From the NCBI RefSeq assembly GCF_021654285.1, contig NZ_JAKFZS010000019.1:1-64000 (forward strand): 64,000 bases of DNA, read 5' to 3'. The stretch comes from Pseudoalteromonas luteoviolacea. Its GTDB lineage: Bacteria > Pseudomonadota > Gammaproteobacteria > Enterobacterales > Alteromonadaceae. Position 1 is the first letter of the stretch. Each line of letters opens with the position of its first letter. Made by a program: the position numbers and the translations under genes. This document shows positions 8,927-17,634 of the stretch, piece after piece. The notes under the pieces are model-generated. The model saw nothing but the letters and a program-made list of their open reading frames with translations, searched no databases and was not told the DNA's origin.

Positions 8927-10141
8927 TCACTTTTTCACAATTTCTTCTAAAATATCTTCGTCTATAATTTCAGCAGTTTCAACAAGTCTTTTTCCGCCTT
9001 GAATTTCAATCCGTTTATTATGTTTATTCAGTGCTAATATCTCTTCACAAAATTGTGTAGATGGATGCATTTCATACACATAATCTATGATACGCCCAGT
9101 AGATTCATCTTTAACATTCGAAATGTTGTATTCCGAGATAGCCCCTTTTTCGATCAAGTCTTTCATCGTAGTTGTCATATCTCGTCGCAATGCTTTTAGT
9201 TTATTGTCTGTAATTTCATCCGTTGAATAAATCGAACCATACTTTTCCATGATAGATAAAAGCCTAAAATGATATGTTTTTCCAGGGGCAGCATAACGCC
9301 ACAGGTGATAGAGACGCAGCATCATCCATCTTGACAGTCCACGTTTTAACTCTTGTGCACTATTAAAATAATAGCCTTTATATTCAAGGTTATCGATCAT
9401 GTTATGTACAAATGCATTCAAGCAAGCAACACATTTTATGTTGCCACCTTGGCCTTTTTTGCCACTAAAGTGTAGTGATGACAAAAAGTTCATATTTGAT
9501 TCGTAAAATGAATCATCAACATCATTATTTTTTGTATCCGTAGCACGATATTTAAACGATAACTTAGAACCTTGCAAAGCTTCTAACGATTCTTTTATTT
9601 GAGGATAAGGCATTGACTGGCCTACAGCTTTCAACTCTTGAGCCAATTCATTCATAGAAAAAATCACAGCATATTGAATACCGGACTTAAAATTGATTTT
9701 TACAATTTTTCCTTTTGAAGCCAGACGGATGAGTGCTCTTTCAACTTTTTCTTCTCTATCAGAAGGCCAAACTAGAAACTCAGTTTCTTCACCATCTTTT
9801 TTACTACTAACAACAGCTGGCGTAATTTTTATTTCACCATCGTATAAAATTCCATCAACTTTTTCAGATATTCTTCTCGTTATAATGGTTTTTTTGGGCG
9901 CTTCTTCCAAAGGTAGCTTTTTGTAACCAGAGCGCACAAAACGACCCCATAGATCGTAATGGTTAAACGTATTTGAATATGCTCTTAAGCCATGGTTTGT
10001 ATTTTCAATTGAAATACGAACATCTTTGTTGTCTGTGAAAAGGGCTAAACTTTCGTTATCTATAGCACTTTCAACACCATGAATTTGACCTCGCAACGAG
10101 TCTGGTAGATTATCAACAGAGATGTTTACCTTGCGGCTCAT
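8927..10141 (-). CDS. rep: Plasmid-type replication initiator of the chromid
   Basis: A 404-residue protein that probably binds the iterons directly upstream to open the origin. Its role is inferred from position: it is divergent from parAB and separated from them by a 0.7-kb region with iterons and DnaA boxes. It contains stretches compatible with winged-helix DNA binding (PSDREEKVERALIRLASKG, about 125-145, and the basic GLSRWMMLRLYHLWRY near 270-285). I could not assign it firmly to a named Rep family by eye. The start has GGAAG at proper spacing. Iterons at 10211 and 10281 lie in its promoter region, implying autoregulation. Confidence 0.75.
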   Translation of the reverse strand: MSRKVNISVDNLPDSLRGQIHGVESAIDNESLALFTDNKDVRISIENTNHGLRAYSNTFNHYDLWGRFVRSGYKKLPLEEAPKKTIITRRISEKVDGILYDGEIKITPAVVSSKKDGEETEFLVWPSDREEKVERALIRLASKGKIVKINFKSGIQYAVIFSMNELAQELKAVGQSMPYPQIKESLEALQGSKLSFKYRATDTKNNDVDDSFYESNMNFLSSLHFSGKKGQGGNIKCVACLNAFVHNMIDNLEYKGYYFNSAQELKRGLSRWMMLRLYHLWRYAAPGKTYHFRLLSIMEKYGSIYSTDEITDNKLKALRRDMTTTMKDLIEKGAISEYNISNVKDESTGRIIDYVYEMHPSTQFCEEILALNKHNKRIEIQGGKRLVETAEIIDEDILEEIVKK

Positions 10142-10210
10142 GATTTTTACTTCCTGATTCTTTCGACAGCTAATAACAACACATTCAAAGGAAAAAGTTA
10201 ATAATTAAAG

Positions 10211-10636
10211 TTAGTAAAAACTTGATCTGAACTCAAGTTTTTTCTCGGATCAATATTTTATCTACTAATGATATTTTTCAGATCATTTTTTTACTAACTA
10301 AGTGTTCTTTTTTAGCTTTTTTTGACGATTTTAACTGAAAAGTCTTAACACAAAAGCCTTTTTCTCTAATGCTTGTGCATAACATCAGTTTCATTTAGTA
10401 AAGATCTGATCTGTTCGTAGTATAGATCAGATCTATAACTAGTGATTTGCGAGCATTTAGCCCTGCCTGTTGATAAGTTGGGATTTTTTCTTAGTATAAT
10501 ACTGATCTAAACCAGTAAGACTGTTAATTAATCTGTGGATAAGCTGTATGTATTATCAAAAACATTTTAAGAGTTAGTATTTTTTTGATCTATAAGTATA
10601 TAAAGATCTGATCTTTACTACGTATTTTGTTGATCT
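10211..10636. repeat. Iteron array, consensus KTAGTA-N7-GATCT
   Basis: Each copy has TTAGTA or GTAGTA with a GATC starting exactly 13 bases after the first base. Plus-strand copies begin at 10211, 10395, 10417, 10491 and 10574; minus-strand copies span 10281-10297 and 10605-10621; a degenerate copy begins at 10619 (TACGTA). Copies 10395 and 10417 are 22 bp apart and include an inverted repeat (AGATCTGATCT 10402-10412, AGATCAGATCT 10424-10434). The fixed internal spacing on both strands makes this a protein recognition site, most likely for Rep. Confidence 0.85.
10534..10542 (-). promoter_or_regulatory. DnaA box
   Basis: TGTGGATAA is the exact complement of the strong DnaA box TTATCCACA. It lies within the iteron array beside an AT-rich stretch, as in many plasmid-derived origins. 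Confidence 0.8.
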
Positions 10637-10849
10637 AAGAAATAAAAATAAAGCTATATAAAACATGAGCTTAAGCTTTTATTTTGTCTGCTTAACCTTA
10701 TATACCTATATATTTAAACATACTTAACCTCTTTATTTATTCTTAATTTAATATTCAACAGATATTTTTTTCAATGTCTATGATTTTTGATGTTTACCTT
10801 TCAATTGATGGACATTATAATATTAGACATAAATTTAAGGAATATACGT

Positions 10850-12079
10850 ATGTCTATCAATAGTAATGCACTTTCCACTTATAAATTATTAAAAGCAACA
10901 GCTGAAGTTGCAGAACAATCTTTAGAAGGTCGAATACAACATTATAGAGCTCACCTCAAATCTGAAGATAAAGAGCTACGAACATATACACAAAAAGCCG
11001 CTGCAGATTTACTAGGCGTAAATAATAGAACTCTAAAGCGTCGACATGATCAAGGCGATTTTGATCATCTGTCTATTCAAAAAGGTGCAAATGGACATTA
11101 TGCTTACACATTAAGCAATATTTTTGCTATGGCAGAAATACTTGGGATCAAAGCAGATCATAGGGATCCAAGTGATAAACTTCAGGTACTTGTCATAAAT
11201 AGTTTAAAAGGTGGCTGTGGTAAAACCACCTCTTTGGTAAACCTTGCTGCTGCTTTAGCAACTACTAATATAAAGAGATATAGAATTGGCATCATCGATT
11301 TAGATCCGCAAGGATCATCTTCTAGTTTCTTTCCGTCTAATGAACATGATCCGATCACTGTAGGTGATCTTATGAGAGATTGTATAGAATTAGATGAGGG
11401 AGAAACTTGGAGTCAGTTGGTTGCTGATTCTTTTCAAAAGACACATATTCCCAATATCAGAATCTTACCTTCTGGGATGGATGATTTTTATTTTGAGCAC
11501 GAAACTGCAACAGAACTAAAAGAATCTAGTAGTTATGAAGAAACAAGGCATTATCACAAGCTAAAGGAACGTGTCATACAGCCAGTAGAAGACGAATTTG
11601 ACATTATCTTGATAGATACAGCACCTTCTCTTAATTTCATGTTCTACAACGCTCTGATGGCTTCTACAGCCATGCTTATACCAGTTCATCCAGAAGCAGT
11701 AGATTTTGATGCAAATAACAAATACTTAAAACGTTTAGGAGAAATTTATCACACTGTTGCTGCACTTGGGCATGATGGTTGGGATTTCATGCAATTTCTA
11801 GTAACGAATTATGTAAAAGGCAATCACTCTCAGCGTGACATTGTAAAAGATGTCAGAACTGCTTTTGGTAGACAAGTAATGAGCTATCCGATTAACCATA
11901 GTTCAGCGATTACAGCAAGCTCGTCTTCTTTTAATACCATTTTTGATCAGAAAACTTCTGACTCCCTTGCAAGTAGAGAGTCATTGCTTCGTGCACAAGA
12001 AAATATCAAAGATGTTGTTGACGAATTAGAAATGTTAATACGCTCAAATTGGTCATCTACACAGTCAAACTTAGATTAA
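10850..12079 (+). CDS. parA: Type Ia partition ATPase ParA
   Basis: Walker-type ATPase that segregates replicon copies with ParB. 409 residues from ATG 10850, which has AAGG 9 nt upstream; the longer frame from 10787 lacks such a site. An N-terminal helix-turn-helix (AADLLGVNNRTLKRRHDQGDF, split over about residues 50-70) marks it as type Ia, able to repress its own operon. The deviant Walker A is NSLKGGCGKTTSLVNLA (about 115-131), followed by DLDPQGSSSS and IILIDTAPSLN. It lies 18 bp upstream of parB. Confidence 0.93.
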   Translation: MSINSNALSTYKLLKATAEVAEQSLEGRIQHYRAHLKSEDKELRTYTQKAAADLLGVNNRTLKRRHDQGDFDHLSIQKGANGHYAYTLSNIFAMAEILGIKADHRDPSDKLQVLVINSLKGGCGKTTSLVNLAAALATTNIKRYRIGIIDLDPQGSSSSFFPSNEHDPITVGDLMRDCIELDEGETWSQLVADSFQKTHIPNIRILPSGMDDFYFEHETATELKESSSYEETRHYHKLKERVIQPVEDEFDIILIDTAPSLNFMFYNALMASTAMLIPVHPEAVDFDANNKYLKRLGEIYHTVAALGHDGWDFMQFLVTNYVKGNHSQRDIVKDVRTAFGRQVMSYPINHSSAITASSSSFNTIFDQKTSDSLASRESLLRAQENIKDVVDELEMLIRSNWSSTQSNLD

Positions 12080-12097
12080 AATAACAGGGTTTAAATA

Positions 12098-13063
12098 ATG
12101 GCTAGAAAACGTAAAAACGATACTCGATTAGATCCTTTTGCAACCCCTGTCGAAAACAGTAGTTTGGATGATTTGCTCGGTAAAGCAAACGTAGGTGATG
12201 TGATCACTATGCCCTCTCCAAGCGATCCACAAAGAATGATCAATTTAAAATGTGAAGTGATCCCTCATTCCAAAATCGATGTAAAGACAACTGTATTTGG
12301 TCAGAACCGACGAGAACAATCACTACTGAGCGAAAAGTCTGTCGCTGATATTTTGCCTGCTATTAAAGCTGACGGCAAAAATATGCATCCAGCACTTTGT
12401 TGGTCTAAAGGCAATGAACTACAAGTCTTATCCGGTTCTAGAAGGCGTAAAGCTTGCTTACTAGCTGGCGCTGATTATGTCGTGTTAACTTCGAAAGACT
12501 TTACTAATGAAGATGCAAAAGCACTCGCAGTTTCTTCAGATCAATATATTGCTCCTAGTCTTTGGGAGTTGGGTAAGGCTTACGATCAAACTCGTCAAAA
12601 GTTGATTGAAACAGGTAACAAAGGATCTTATCGTGAGATTGCTGCGATCGAAGGTGTATCTCATACGGCAGTCGCTGATGCTATTAAAGCATTTCAACAA
12701 ATCGATAAAGAAATCGTTTTATTGTACCCAACCCCCAATCATCTTGGCCGTGAAGTTGCAAAAAAGCTCATCAACGCTTGTATAGATAACCCAGAACAGT
12801 TCATCAATAAGGTAAAAACGATATCTAACCAATCATTGTTTTCAGAGCAAATGAGTGATGAGAAACGTGCTATTGAGATAACGAAGTTCTTAACCACATT
12901 TGAGATCCCAACCACTAATCGTTCAGAATCATTGCTTGAAAATGAATATGTTAAAATTCAACGCAGCTTAAATTCCGGGGCGGTGACAGTTAAGATTGAT
13001 GATAAGGTTTTAACAGATAAACGTTTAGAACAACTTCAGAAACTGTTAAATAGTTTTAATTAG
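12098..13063 (+). CDS. parB: Partition protein ParB
   Basis: Centromere-binding partner of ParA. Of 321 residues, the first half carries the ParB/Srx-like CTP-binding fold with LSGSRRRKACLLAGADY (about 118-134). A helix-turn-helix follows (SYREIAAIEGVSHTAVADAIKAF, split near 180-202), and the tail is the dimerisation region. It resembles P1/F-type ParB more than chromosomal Spo0J, in keeping with a plasmid-derived replicon. It forms an operon with parA and ends in a strong terminator. A parS site was not identified. Confidence 0.9.
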   Translation: MARKRKNDTRLDPFATPVENSSLDDLLGKANVGDVITMPSPSDPQRMINLKCEVIPHSKIDVKTTVFGQNRREQSLLSEKSVADILPAIKADGKNMHPALCWSKGNELQVLSGSRRRKACLLAGADYVVLTSKDFTNEDAKALAVSSDQYIAPSLWELGKAYDQTRQKLIETGNKGSYREIAAIEGVSHTAVADAIKAFQQIDKEIVLLYPTPNHLGREVAKKLINACIDNPEQFINKVKTISNQSLFSEQMSDEKRAIEITKFLTTFEIPTTNRSESLLENEYVKIQRSLNSGAVTVKIDDKVLTDKRLEQLQKLLNSFN

Positions 13064-13071
13064 TATGTTGC

Positions 13072-13096
13072 GGCCTAGATCTTCTAGGCCTTTTTT
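13072..13096 (+). terminator. Terminator of the parAB operon
   Basis: Stem GGCCTAGA (13072-13079) with TCTAGGCC (13083-13090), 3-nt loop, then six T residues, 8 bp past the parB stop. Confidence 0.88.
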
Positions 13097-13210
13097 ATAC
13101 CTTTTGTCATCCAACCAGTCAATTTTTCATAATTTAGTCCCAATTGGCTCTTTAGCTCAAATCAGTAATTTCATATACTGGTCCTTTACGTTTTATTACT
13201 TGTTAGAATA

Positions 13211-16200
13211 ATGTCCTCGCAGTTATCTAAAGAGCAACTATTAGCTTTATTTGAAGAAATTAAACAGGAACAGTCTTCTCAGTTTCCTTTGTCTGATCGC
13301 TTTTTGAAGCAGTATTTTAATTCTGCCATGTTAGCGAAAGCTAAAGAGTATCTAAATGATGATCAAATATCGTTTTTAGAACACAGTGAAGACTTCTCAA
13401 AAATAGATGCTCAAGTTTTAGGTAATTTTGGTAATACCTTTACACAGCACATTAAAATTGAGCTTGTTAAGGGAGCACCTTCTGTCGAGGCGCAATGTTC
13501 TTGTTCTAATAATCCCAAATGCCGACACATAGCTGCGGTGTTGTTAAAGTTGAAAGTAGATCACTCAGGTGGTTTCGGTGAGTCTTTCTTAGTTAACGAT
13601 TGGTTCAATGAACTATCTTCTTTACAACAATCCTCTGATTTGAATGCTTCAAATGTGCTGTTATTTGTCTTGGAACATAGAGGTAACGAGGTTTTATTAA
13701 ACCCTAAGATGTCACCACACAAACCTGATGGACATTATCCTCTTGGTCGAGTGCTGACTGAAAAGCAACTCAACGCGCATGTTCCGCCTAAAGATATTTT
13801 AGAAAGTGATTATCGCTTATTCAGCTGGGTGAGGTCACAAAATACTCCTGGTCATTTTGAGTTGTCTGGTAAGTGGGGATTCGCAGCATTACAGCAGCTG
13901 ACTGCTACTAAACGATGCTTTTTTGGTAATAGCCGCAAACCTCTACAATTTGGCCATATGCAGCACTTGGATTTTTCATGGCAGAATGAAAACGATAGTT
14001 TTAAGCTTGTTAGTCATTTGTCTGATGTAGAGCAATGGTTGCTTATTAAGTCTGATCCGCCGGTTTACCTAGATACTGAAAACATGCTGCTAGGGCGAAT
14101 TGAGTCGGAATTAAGTGCGCAGGAAATCGCCCATTTGCATACTATGCCAAGTATCCAGAAAGATAAAATCGAAGCGGTCATTAAACGCTTTCAAGATATC
14201 TTCGCGGACAATGTTATTCCGCCACCGCAAGGCTATGAGCAGCTAATTGATAAAGACAAGTTGGTTGCCAAATTGTCTGTTAACGATGGCGAGTATACGC
14301 ACTTACAATTGACGTTGTTTAATTCTGCCCAAAAGTACTCTACAGAAAAGCAGCTTAATCGCTGTGAAAAAATGCTTTTAGGCCTTGGCTTCGAAGCACA
14401 AAGTGACGGTTTTAAATTGCCAGTAGAAGATGAAGTTTCTCATCATTGGTATAACTGTGAAGTTCGCCCGTATTTGCAAAGAAAAATGTGGCAGGTAGAG
14501 GAAATTCATCAAACCAAAAAAGTGTTAGTACCTAAGGTTACTCTTCAACTCAAACGTGATAAAAAACACCACGTTATTGGTAAGGTGATGTTTGATGACA
14601 GGCAGATTCTCCTCGACTGGGATAAAGCGCCTTGCCATGAGGTCAACTCAATTGCTAATGTCTTCCAGTACGTTCAAATTGCACAGCAGTACTATGCTCT
14701 CTCTAAAGACGTTTATGAAGAGTTATTGCTGCTAAAATCACGTTTTAGCTATTATTTATCTAGTTCCCAATTCAAATTTCCTTTGTCTTATGCCAAACGT
14801 TTGTTTGAGCTAGATGCCGTTGAGAGTGTCTCTGATGATGTTCGTCTCTTGGATTATCTTGATGAGCTAAACAAACCAATTAACGCCAATGAGTCATTAT
14901 TAGGTGACAGCCAAGAGCGGTTTACGTTAAGAGACTATCAGCTACAAGGCGTGAGTTGGTTGAAGTTTCTTAATCGCCATCAATTGGGCGGTATATTGGC
15001 CGATGACATGGGGCTAGGTAAGACTCTACAAGTTATCGCGTATTTCATCTCGCAACATAATACCCTAGTGACCAAACCTTCTTTGATTGTTTGCCCAACT
15101 TCACTAGTTGGAAATTGGCAAAACGAATTTAAGAAGTTTGCATCACATCTGCCTGTGTTAACGGTTCATGGCAGTAATCGAGATAAGCAGCTCAACCAAG
15201 TTGCTAAAGCACGGTTTATCATTACAACATACCCACTATTAAAACGAGATTTAGCACATTATTCTGAGTTACAGTTTGACTCAATCGTACTTGATGAAGC
15301 GCAGTACATAAAGAACGAGACGGCTCAAATTTCAAAATGTGTAAAACAGTTATCAGCTGAGTTCAAACTGTGTATGAGTGGTACACCCGTTGAAAATAAT
15401 TTGATGGAGCTTAAATCGTTACTTGATTTTGTTATGCCAGATGTACTTGGCACTAAGCAGCAATTCAAGCAAAATTTTCAACTACCCATTGAAAAAGATC
15501 GAGATAGTAAGCGTGCCAAAGAGCTTCAATCTCTAATTGCCCCATTTATTTTACGTCGAACCAAGTCAGAGGTTGTTCGTGAACTACCTGCGAAAACAGA
15601 GCTAATTAAAAAGCTCGAGTTCATGCCTGAACAAGCGTCCTTATATCAGCACGTGCAAGGCCAGATAGAGAGCAGTTTAATTGACTTATTTAAAGAGCAA
15701 GGCGTTGAAAGCAGTAAACTGGCATTTTTAGATGCGCTGCTTAAACTGAGGCAAATTTGTTGTCATCCTGAGCTTGTTGATAAAGCCGGCGCACATCAAC
15801 AAAGTGCTAAATTTAAGTGGTTAAAAGAGCACTTACCTATCTTGTTAAAAGAAGGTCGCAAGATTATTATTTTTAGTCAGTTTACCACTGTACTGGATAT
15901 GATCTCTTCGCTTTGTAATGAGATTGAAACCCCTTTCACCATGCTAACTGGACAAACTAGGCAAAGGGATAAGGCAATTTCACGTTTTACTGAAGGTGAA
16001 GTGGATGTCTTTTTAATCTCGCTCAAGGCGGGTGGCACTGGCTTGAACTTAACGCAAGCAGATACGGTGATCCACTTTGACCCATGGTGGAACCCTGCTG
16101 TTGAAAATCAAGCAACTGACAGAGCTTATCGTATTGGCCAAGATAAACCTGTATTTGTATACAAGTTGATTGTTGCGAACTCGATTGAGCAGAAGGTTTA

Positions 16201-16309
16201 TCAGATGCAAAAAGATAAGCAGGCCTTAGTGGATGCTTTGTTCGCTGATACAGGTGTCAATTTGAACGAGTTTAATGAAGCACAAATGCTCGAATTGATA
16301 AAAAATTAA
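13211..16309 (+). CDS. SWIM-domain SNF2-family helicase
   Basis: A 1032-residue DEAD/SNF2 ATPase. A SWIM zinc motif (CSCSNNPKCRHIAAVLL, about 95-111) is near the N-terminus. The motor follows: motif I DDMGLGKTLQV (about 597-607), motif II DEAQ (about 695), SGTPVENN, and motif VI DRAYRIGQ near 970. Members remodel protein-DNA or RNA polymerase complexes; the exact role of SWIM-SNF2 proteins in proteobacteria is not settled. It is a single-gene unit with a weak ribosome-binding site, downstream of parAB in the same direction. No phage-defence partners lie beside it, so a housekeeping or stress role is more likely than defence. Confidence 0.88.
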   Translation: MSSQLSKEQLLALFEEIKQEQSSQFPLSDRFLKQYFNSAMLAKAKEYLNDDQISFLEHSEDFSKIDAQVLGNFGNTFTQHIKIELVKGAPSVEAQCSCSNNPKCRHIAAVLLKLKVDHSGGFGESFLVNDWFNELSSLQQSSDLNASNVLLFVLEHRGNEVLLNPKMSPHKPDGHYPLGRVLTEKQLNAHVPPKDILESDYRLFSWVRSQNTPGHFELSGKWGFAALQQLTATKRCFFGNSRKPLQFGHMQHLDFSWQNENDSFKLVSHLSDVEQWLLIKSDPPVYLDTENMLLGRIESELSAQEIAHLHTMPSIQKDKIEAVIKRFQDIFADNVIPPPQGYEQLIDKDKLVAKLSVNDGEYTHLQLTLFNSAQKYSTEKQLNRCEKMLLGLGFEAQSDGFKLPVEDEVSHHWYNCEVRPYLQRKMWQVEEIHQTKKVLVPKVTLQLKRDKKHHVIGKVMFDDRQILLDWDKAPCHEVNSIANVFQYVQIAQQYYALSKDVYEELLLLKSRFSYYLSSSQFKFPLSYAKRLFELDAVESVSDDVRLLDYLDELNKPINANESLLGDSQERFTLRDYQLQGVSWLKFLNRHQLGGILADDMGLGKTLQVIAYFISQHNTLVTKPSLIVCPTSLVGNWQNEFKKFASHLPVLTVHGSNRDKQLNQVAKARFIITTYPLLKRDLAHYSELQFDSIVLDEAQYIKNETAQISKCVKQLSAEFKLCMSGTPVENNLMELKSLLDFVMPDVLGTKQQFKQNFQLPIEKDRDSKRAKELQSLIAPFILRRTKSEVVRELPAKTELIKKLEFMPEQASLYQHVQGQIESSLIDLFKEQGVESSKLAFLDALLKLRQICCHPELVDKAGAHQQSAKFKWLKEHLPILLKEGRKIIIFSQFTTVLDMISSLCNEIETPFTMLTGQTRQRDKAISRFTEGEVDVFLISLKAGGTGLNLTQADTVIHFDPWWNPAVENQATDRAYRIGQDKPVFVYKLIVANSIEQKVYQMQKDKQALVDALFADTGVNLNEFNEAQMLELIKN

Positions 16310-16427
16310 ATTTTTTTTGAACTAACTCAAATAAGGCGTGTCTATTTAATTGCACATTGTGAGCTTACATTCAGCAATGAGCACATGTTGATTTCCCCCT
16401 TATTAATTACATATACGTATTTGTAAT

Positions 16428-16458
16428 AACCAGCTCAATTGAGCTGGTTTTTCTTTTT
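16428..16458 (+). terminator. Terminator downstream of the SNF2 gene
   Basis: A perfect 22-bp palindrome (16428-16449, arms AACCAGCTCAA and TTGAGCTGGTT) is followed by a T-rich tail. It lies 119 bp past the SNF2 stop. Nothing else was seen in the 303-bp gap 16310-16612 apart from the promoter presumably serving the next operon. Confidence 0.8.
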
Positions 16459-16612
16459 ATATGGCTTTGTAATAAAACATACTTGGTGTAATACAGTGTA
16501 ATGGCATTTGCCTTCATTTATTGCTTTGTTCCACATTTGATCCACATTCTTTCACTTTAATACACTCATAGGAAAACGAAAACCAAATGAATTGGACTAA
16601 AGGTGGGTTATT

Positions 16613-16819
16613 ATGTTGTGCTATGAAAATACGATTTCGCAGTTAAACTTTATTGAACCACAATCGCTGTGCGACTATGATCTTATTAATGAAGTTGCAA
16701 GCTCTGAAGATTTGACGAGCATTTTAACGACGTTGCTTTTTGATGAAACGCTCTCAGTAGAGCTAAAAAAGCAGGTTAAAAAGCAACTGCGAGTATTAAA
16801 AGCGAATAAGAGAAACTAA
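16613..16819 (+). CDS. Small acidic protein coupled to a BaeR-like regulator
   Basis: A 68-residue protein that I do not recognise. It is acidic in its first 45 residues and ends in a basic helix (ELKKQVKKQLRVLKANKRN). There is no signal peptide or membrane segment. GGTGG lies just upstream of the ATG. Its stop overlaps the response-regulator start by one base (TAATG), which implies translational coupling and a role tied to that regulator, perhaps as accessory or anti-regulator protein. That role is inferred from position only. Confidence 0.6.
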   Translation: MLCYENTISQLNFIEPQSLCDYDLINEVASSEDLTSILTTLLFDETLSVELKKQVKKQLRVLKANKRN

Positions 16820-17508
16820 TGGAAGAAAAAAACCACATTTTGATCGTCGAAGATGACTTTGATATTGCAGAACAAGTTATGCTGTTTTTCAAGGCGTCAG
16901 GCTTTGAGATAACACACATTGCCGACGGTGCAGACGTGGTTGACTGGGTGCGAGAAAACAGCCCAGATGCTATTTTGATGGATATTATGTTGCCCAATCA
17001 AGATGGCGTCGAGTGTATGAAACAAATCCGCGAATTCTCTATGGTGCCCATAGTTATGCTCACTGCTAAAGTATCTGAGGCTGATCGACTTAAAGGCCTT
17101 GAGTTTGGCGCAGATGACTATGTTTGTAAGCCTTTTAGCGCGGCTGAGTTGGTCATGCGTATTAAAGCGATATTACGCCGTTGCAGTGCTTCACAGACTT
17201 CAGAAGCACCAGATATTGAGGTGAATGAGTCGCAATTACTGGTTTCATTAAAAGGGCAATCCTTAAGTTTAACTAAAGTTGAGTTTGATGTTTTCGCGAT
17301 GCTTTATAATGCGCCAAATCGTGTCTTTTCACGTCAGCAAATTCTTGACCATATACAACCAGATAATTTTGATATCTCTGATCGCGTCATCGATAGCCAT
17401 ATTAAAAATATACGTAAAAAGATTAAAAACATCGAAATATCACCCAAAATTGTTGAATCAGTCTATGGTGCTGGTTATCGATTTAACGAGCAGCATATTA
17501 ATAGCTAA
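16819..17508 (+). CDS. OmpR-family response regulator, BaeR-like
   Basis: A 229-residue two-domain regulator. The receiver has the acidic pocket (EDD near 11-13), the phosphoacceptor D in MDIMLPNQDGV (about 54) and the conserved lysine in CKPFS. A winged-helix domain follows, with RVIDSHIKNIRKKI near 190. The run PIVMLTAKVSEADRLKGLEFG and ADDYVCKPFS closely follow E. coli BaeR, an envelope-stress regulator. No kinase is adjacent; the BaeS-like kinase at 19812-21848, facing it across rmuC, is the likely partner. Confidence 0.9.
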   Translation: MEEKNHILIVEDDFDIAEQVMLFFKASGFEITHIADGADVVDWVRENSPDAILMDIMLPNQDGVECMKQIREFSMVPIVMLTAKVSEADRLKGLEFGADDYVCKPFSAAELVMRIKAILRRCSASQTSEAPDIEVNESQLLVSLKGQSLSLTKVEFDVFAMLYNAPNRVFSRQQILDHIQPDNFDISDRVIDSHIKNIRKKIKNIEISPKIVESVYGAGYRFNEQHINS

Positions 17509-17522
17509 CCCCCCTTCCTCCG

Positions 17523-17547
17523 GGTGCTATCATCTTTTAGCACCTTA
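17523..17547 (+). terminator. Terminator after the BaeR-like gene
   Basis: A 7-bp stem GGTGCTA/TAGCACC (17523-17529, 17538-17544) is followed by a short, imperfect T stretch. It is moderate in strength. Confidence 0.55.
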
Positions 17548-17634
17548 TTTAGTGCTATATATCTCTTAGTTATCAGTGCTTAAAATCCGACTCTAAGGTA
17601 TGATTTAACAAGAATTAATTGTTAGAGTCACACT

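Larger units (their letters stand above)
10142..10849. other. Origin of replication region
   Basis: A very AT-rich intergenic region between divergent rep and parA. It contains seven or eight iterons, a perfect DnaA box (10534-10542), two one-mismatch DnaA boxes (TGTGCATAA 10374-10382; TGTTGATAA 10468-10476) in the same orientation, and an A+T-rich tract from about 10555 that could be the unwinding element. GATC (Dam) sites number twelve in about 420 bp, far above expectation. Two CTTAACCT direct repeats (10691-10698, 10723-10730) upstream of parA may be a ParA operator. Confidence 0.8.

Noticed and set aside
13211..16309. SNF2 helicase as part of a phage-defence island
   Set aside because: No nuclease, methylase or other defence partner lies beside it; the neighbours are parAB and a two-component regulator.
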